From Ruminococcaceae bacterium UBA1734 (GTDB lineage: Bacteria; Bacillota; Clostridia; Oscillospirales; Acutalibacteraceae), in NCBI GenBank assembly GCA_002315765.1, contig DCIE01000055.1, positions 6,903-70,902 on the forward strand: a stretch of 64,000 nt of DNA, given 5' to 3'. The notes under the pieces are model-generated. The model was not told the DNA's origin and searched no databases. It worked only from the letters and a program-made list of their open reading frames with translations. Both the position numbers and the translations under genes were made by a program. This document shows positions 60,692-64,000 of the stretch, piece after piece; within the stretch, counting starts at the first letter, position 1; the number at the start of each line of letters is the position of its first letter.

Positions 60692-63600
60692 ATGAAGAAA
60701 ACAGATATGGTCAAGCCTGTTAAACTGGGTAGAAATCAACGCATGACCTTCTCCAAAATCAATGAGGTTATAGAAATGCCTAATCTTATTGAAATCCAGA
60801 AGGATTCTTACGATTGGTTCATTAATGACGGACTCAAAGAAGTTTTCGCCGATATGGATCCTATTACGGATTTCAGCGGTAATTTGGAATTAACCTTTAC
60901 CGATTATCGTATTGACGAAAATCCGAAGTATGATATTGCCGAATGTAAGGCAAGAGATACTACTTATGCCGCACCTCTTAGAGTAACCGCAAGACTTGAA
61001 AATAAAGAAACCGGAGAAATAAAGGAAAGCGAAGTGTTTATGGGAGATTTCCCGTTAATGACTGCTTCGGGAACCTTTGTTATTAACGGTGCCGAACGCG
61101 CTATCGTATCACAGTTAGTTCGTTCTCCCGGTGTATATTATGCCGAAAAGGCTGATGAAAAGACCGGTAAGCGTCTTTTCTCCTCAACCGTAATACCTAA
61201 CCGTGGTGCATGGCTTGAGTATGAAACTTCGGTAAATGATGCTTTGTATGTAAGAATTGATAAGAACAGGAAGTTGCCAATCACTACATTTGTCAGAGCA
61301 TTAGGTATTGAAACCAATCAGCAAATTCGTGAACTTTTAGGTGATGATGAACGCCTTAATGCCACATTTGAAATAGATGAAACAAAGAATACCGAGGAAG
61401 CACTTGTAGAGGTTTATAAGAAGCTTCGCCCGAGTGAGCCTGTAACCATTGAGGGTGCTAAGGCATATTTGGCACAGTTGTTCTTTGATGCTCATCGTTA
61501 TGACATTTCAAGAGTAGGCAGATATAAATACAACAAGAAGTTAGCAGTGGGAGCCCGTGCAATCGGTAAGGTTGTTTCCCGTCCGGTTATAGACCCGATG
61601 ACCGGTGAAATTATTGCCGAGCCCGATACTGTTATTAATAAGGATTTAGCCAACGAGTTTGACACCAAGGGTGTACTTGAAGTTTATGTAAATGTACAGG
61701 ACTTTGAGGGTAATGTTACCGAGGTTAAGATTTTATCTAACGGTATGGTTAGACTTGCCGACTTTGTTGATTTTAATGAAGATGAGCTTTTAGAGCTTTA
61801 TAAGTCCGGAATCAATGAGAATGTAAGCTTTGCGGTTCTTCGTGATATTATGAACGAGTGCGATTCCAAGGAAGCGTTAAAGGAAGCAATCCTTGAGGCT
61901 GCCGATGCACTTATTCCGAAACATATTGTACTTGACGATATTTTCGCCACAGTAAACTATTTCCTCGGTTTGCCCCACGATGTTGGTTGTGTTGACGATA
62001 TTGACCATTTAGGCAACCGTAGAATCAGAAGCGTAGGCGAGTTATTGCAAAATCAATTCCGTATCGGTTTCTCCCGTATGGAAAGGGTTGTAAGAGAGAA
62101 GATGAATCTTCAGGCACAGGATGCCGAGAACATCACTCCTCAAAGTTTAATTAATATAAGACCGGTTGTTGCCGCAATTAAAGAGTTTTTCGGTTCTTCT
62201 CCGCTTTCTCAGTTTATGGACCAGACCAATCCTCTTTCCGAGCTTACTCATAAGCGCCGTTTGTCGGCATTGGGCCCCGGCGGTCTTTCAAGAGACCGTG
62301 CATCCTTCGAAGTTCGAGATGTTCACTACACCCATTACGGCCGTATGTGTCCTATTGAAACCCCTGAAGGTCCTAACATCGGACTTATTTCCTATCTTGC
62401 AACATACGCAAAGATTAATAAATACGGCTTTATTGAGGCTCCATTCAGAAGAGTTGACCATGAAACCGGCCGTGTACTTGATGAAGTTATTTATATGACT
62501 GCTGACGAAGAGGACGAGTTCGTTGTAGCACAGGCTAACGAGCCTCTTGATGAAAACGGATACTTTGTTCGTCCGAAGGTTAATGCCCGTTACCGTGACG
62601 GATTCCAGGAGGTTGAGTCCTCAAGGGCTGACTTTATGGATGTATCGCCGAAGATGGTTGTTTCGGTTGCTACTGCAATGATTCCGTTCCTTGAAAACGA
62701 TGATACCAACCGTGCTTTGATGGGTTCAAACATGCAGAAGCAGGCAGTTCCCCTTCTCAAACCCGAAAACCCGATTGTTGCTACCGGTATGGAATACAAA
62801 GCAGCTGTTGACTCGGGTGTTGTAGTTCTTGCAAAACGCGCAGGTGTTGTTACATTTGTAAGCGCCGATATTATTAAAATTCGTGCAAAGAACGGAGAAA
62901 TTGACGAGTATAAGCTCATTAAGTTCACCCGTTCAAACCACGGCACTTGTATTAACCAGCGTCCTATCGTTTCGGTAGGCGACCAGGTTGCCGAAAAGGA
63001 AGTTATTGCTGACGGCCCGGCTACTTCAAACGGTGAAATCTCCCTTGGTAGAAATGCCCTTATCGGATTTATGACTTGGGAAGGTTATAACTACGAGGAT
63101 GCCGTACTTCTTAATGAAAAATTAGTCCGTGAAGATATGTACACTTCAATTCATATTGAAGAATATGAACTTGAATCTCGTGATACCAAGTTAGGACCGG
63201 AAGAAATCACCCGTGATATTCCAAATGTCGGTGAGGATGCTCTTAAGGACCTTGATGACAGAGGTATTATCCGTATCGGTGCCGAGGTTAAGGCAGGAGA
63301 TATTCTTGTCGGTAAGGTAACACCTAAGGGTGAAACCGAGCTTACCGCCGAAGAAAGACTTCTTCGTGCAATCTTCGGTGAAAAGGCAAGAGAGGTTAGA
63401 GATACTTCCCTTCGTGTACCTCACGGTGAGTACGGTACCATCGTTGATGTTAAGGTATTTACCCGTGAAAATTCTTCCGAATTAAGCCCCGGTGTTAATG
63501 TTGTTGTTCGTTGCTATATTGCCCAGAAGCGTAAGATTTCCGTAGGCGATAAGATGGCAGGACGCCACGGAAACAAGGGTGTTGTATCCCGTATTCTTCC

Positions 63601-64000
63601 AAGTGAGGATATGCCGTTCTTGCCGGATGGCACTCCGCTTGATATAGTTCTTAACCCGCTTGGCGTTCCTTCCCGTATGAACATCGGTCAGGTACTTGAG
63701 GTTCATTTGGGATATGCTGCTAAAGCTTTGGGTTGGAACATTTGCACACCTGTATTTGACGGTGCTCACGAGGCTGATATTCGTGAATGCTTCAAAATGG
63801 CAGATATGCCCGAGGACGGTAAGGTTCAACTTTATGACGGTAGAACCGGTGAGCCGTTTGACAACCGTGTAACCGTTGGTTATATGTATTATCTTAAGTT
63901 GCATCACCTTGTTGACGATAAAATTCACGCCCGTTCAACCGGTCCGTATTCACTTGTTACTCAGCAGCCACTTGGCGGTAAAGCTCAGTTCGGTGGACAG
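60692..64000 (+). CDS. rpoB: RNA polymerase beta subunit, C-terminus beyond window
   Basis: 1103 codons are in the window and the frame stays open at the edge, in the QPLGGKAQFGGQ motif; about 130-150 residues are missing. Start MKKTDMVKPVKLGRNQRMTF is typical. The rifampicin region (about 62190-62290) reads SPLSQFMDQTNPLSE then THKRRLSALGPGG, with wild-type residues at the positions that matter (E. coli Q513, D516, H526, S531). It has its own promoter and is not directly preceded by rplL. Confidence 0.98.
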   Translation, partial: MKKTDMVKPVKLGRNQRMTFSKINEVIEMPNLIEIQKDSYDWFINDGLKEVFADMDPITDFSGNLELTFTDYRIDENPKYDIAECKARDTTYAAPLRVTARLENKETGEIKESEVFMGDFPLMTASGTFVINGAERAIVSQLVRSPGVYYAEKADEKTGKRLFSSTVIPNRGAWLEYETSVNDALYVRIDKNRKLPITTFVRALGIETNQQIRELLGDDERLNATFEIDETKNTEEALVEVYKKLRPSEPVTIEGAKAYLAQLFFDAHRYDISRVGRYKYNKKLAVGARAIGKVVSRPVIDPMTGEIIAEPDTVINKDLANEFDTKGVLEVYVNVQDFEGNVTEVKILSNGMVRLADFVDFNEDELLELYKSGINENVSFAVLRDIMNECDSKEALKEAILEAADALIPKHIVLDDIFATVNYFLGLPHDVGCVDDIDHLGNRRIRSVGELLQNQFRIGFSRMERVVREKMNLQAQDAENITPQSLINIRPVVAAIKEFFGSSPLSQFMDQTNPLSELTHKRRLSALGPGGLSRDRASFEVRDVHYTHYGRMCPIETPEGPNIGLISYLATYAKINKYGFIEAPFRRVDHETGRVLDEVIYMTADEEDEFVVAQANEPLDENGYFVRPKVNARYRDGFQEVESSRADFMDVSPKMVVSVATAMIPFLENDDTNRALMGSNMQKQAVPLLKPENPIVATGMEYKAAVDSGVVVLAKRAGVVTFVSADIIKIRAKNGEIDEYKLIKFTRSNHGTCINQRPIVSVGDQVAEKEVIADGPATSNGEISLGRNALIGFMTWEGYNYEDAVLLNEKLVREDMYTSIHIEEYELESRDTKLGPEEITRDIPNVGEDALKDLDDRGIIRIGAEVKAGDILVGKVTPKGETELTAEERLLRAIFGEKAREVRDTSLRVPHGEYGTIVDVKVFTRENSSELSPGVNVVVRCYIAQKRKISVGDKMAGRHGNKGVVSRILPSEDMPFLPDGTPLDIVLNPLGVPSRMNIGQVLEVHLGYAAKALGWNICTPVFDGAHEADIRECFKMADMPEDGKVQLYDGRTGEPFDNRVTVGYMYYLKLHHLVDDKIHARSTGPYSLVTQQPLGGKAQFGGQ

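Noticed and set aside
63482..63928. 148-codon minus-strand ORF and other reverse ORFs in rpoB
   Set aside because: They are antisense to strongly conserved rpoB codons and resemble nothing I know.
1..64000. CRISPR array, insertion sequence, prophage or integrated element at the tRNA-Arg
   Set aside because: No regularly spaced repeats, transposase, integrase or phage structural genes are seen, and no direct repeat of the tRNA 3' end was noticed nearby.

Overview
The window looks like chromosome of a spore-forming, anaerobic low-GC Firmicute of class Clostridia. Evidence: a spread of sporulation and germination genes (spoVT, gpr, spoIIP, a GerA-type germinant receptor, a DacF-like carboxypeptidase, a SpoIVFB-like M50 protease), three T-box leaders, ThyX instead of ThyA, a Re-type citrate synthase, and Shine-Dalgarno sites of the GGAGG or GGTGAT kind. 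A gut Oscillospirales or Ruminococcaceae-like origin is my guess; the sequence does not prove it. I see no insertion sequence, integrase, prophage or CRISPR array. The one island that looks acquired is a restriction-modification system at 49.8-52.3 kb.

Layout. 0-3 kb: start of ygiQ (minus), a small membrane protein coupled to an M50 protease, two GT2 glycosyltransferases. 3.1-6.4 kb: T-box leader, Na+/solute symporter and MFS carrier. 6.4-10 kb: SLOG protein with a membrane-bound XRE regulator, Lrp regulator, SulP transporter. 10-16 kb: spoVT, acyltransferase, maf, spoIIP-gpr, prs. 15.9-22 kb: thyX-tmk-DJ-1-mltG-U32 peptidase and a class B PBP. 22-27.2 kb: Re-citrate synthase, GntR regulator, aconitase, isocitrate dehydrogenase, which together make 2-oxoglutarate. 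27.3-33.3 kb (minus): T-box(Phe)-pheS-pheT-AEC transporter-YkvI transporter and tRNA-Arg. 33.4-40.4 kb: a SipW signal peptidase with six secreted or anchored proteins, probably a surface fibre. 40.4-43.2 kb: T-box(Asn)-asnS-asnA. 43.2-49.7 kb: gerA operon, dacF-like gene, pgi, a small P-loop protein. 49.8-52.3 kb: restriction-modification. 52.4-60.4 kb: OpgB-like phosphoglycerol transferase, O-antigen-ligase-like protein, lipoprotein transpeptidase, large LRR surface protein. 60.7 kb to the end: rpoB, cut by the window edge.

How the parts work together. Amino-acid supply is a repeated theme: each T-box operon joins tRNA-charging control to transport or synthesis. The Phe T-box seems to control two transporters behind pheST, the Asn T-box controls both charging and synthesis of asparagine, and a third T-box controls two transporters with no synthetase. 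The most system-like locus is the SipW cluster: a dedicated Ser-His signal peptidase, four small proteins with SipW-type or similar signal peptides, a vWA plus Cna-B-like adhesin without a sorting signal, and a membrane protein with a degenerate LPXTG-like tail. A 180-base gap inside it holds two strong stem-loops. Regulatory RNA structures that overlap ribosome binding sites also occur before the M50 gene pair and before the class B PBP.
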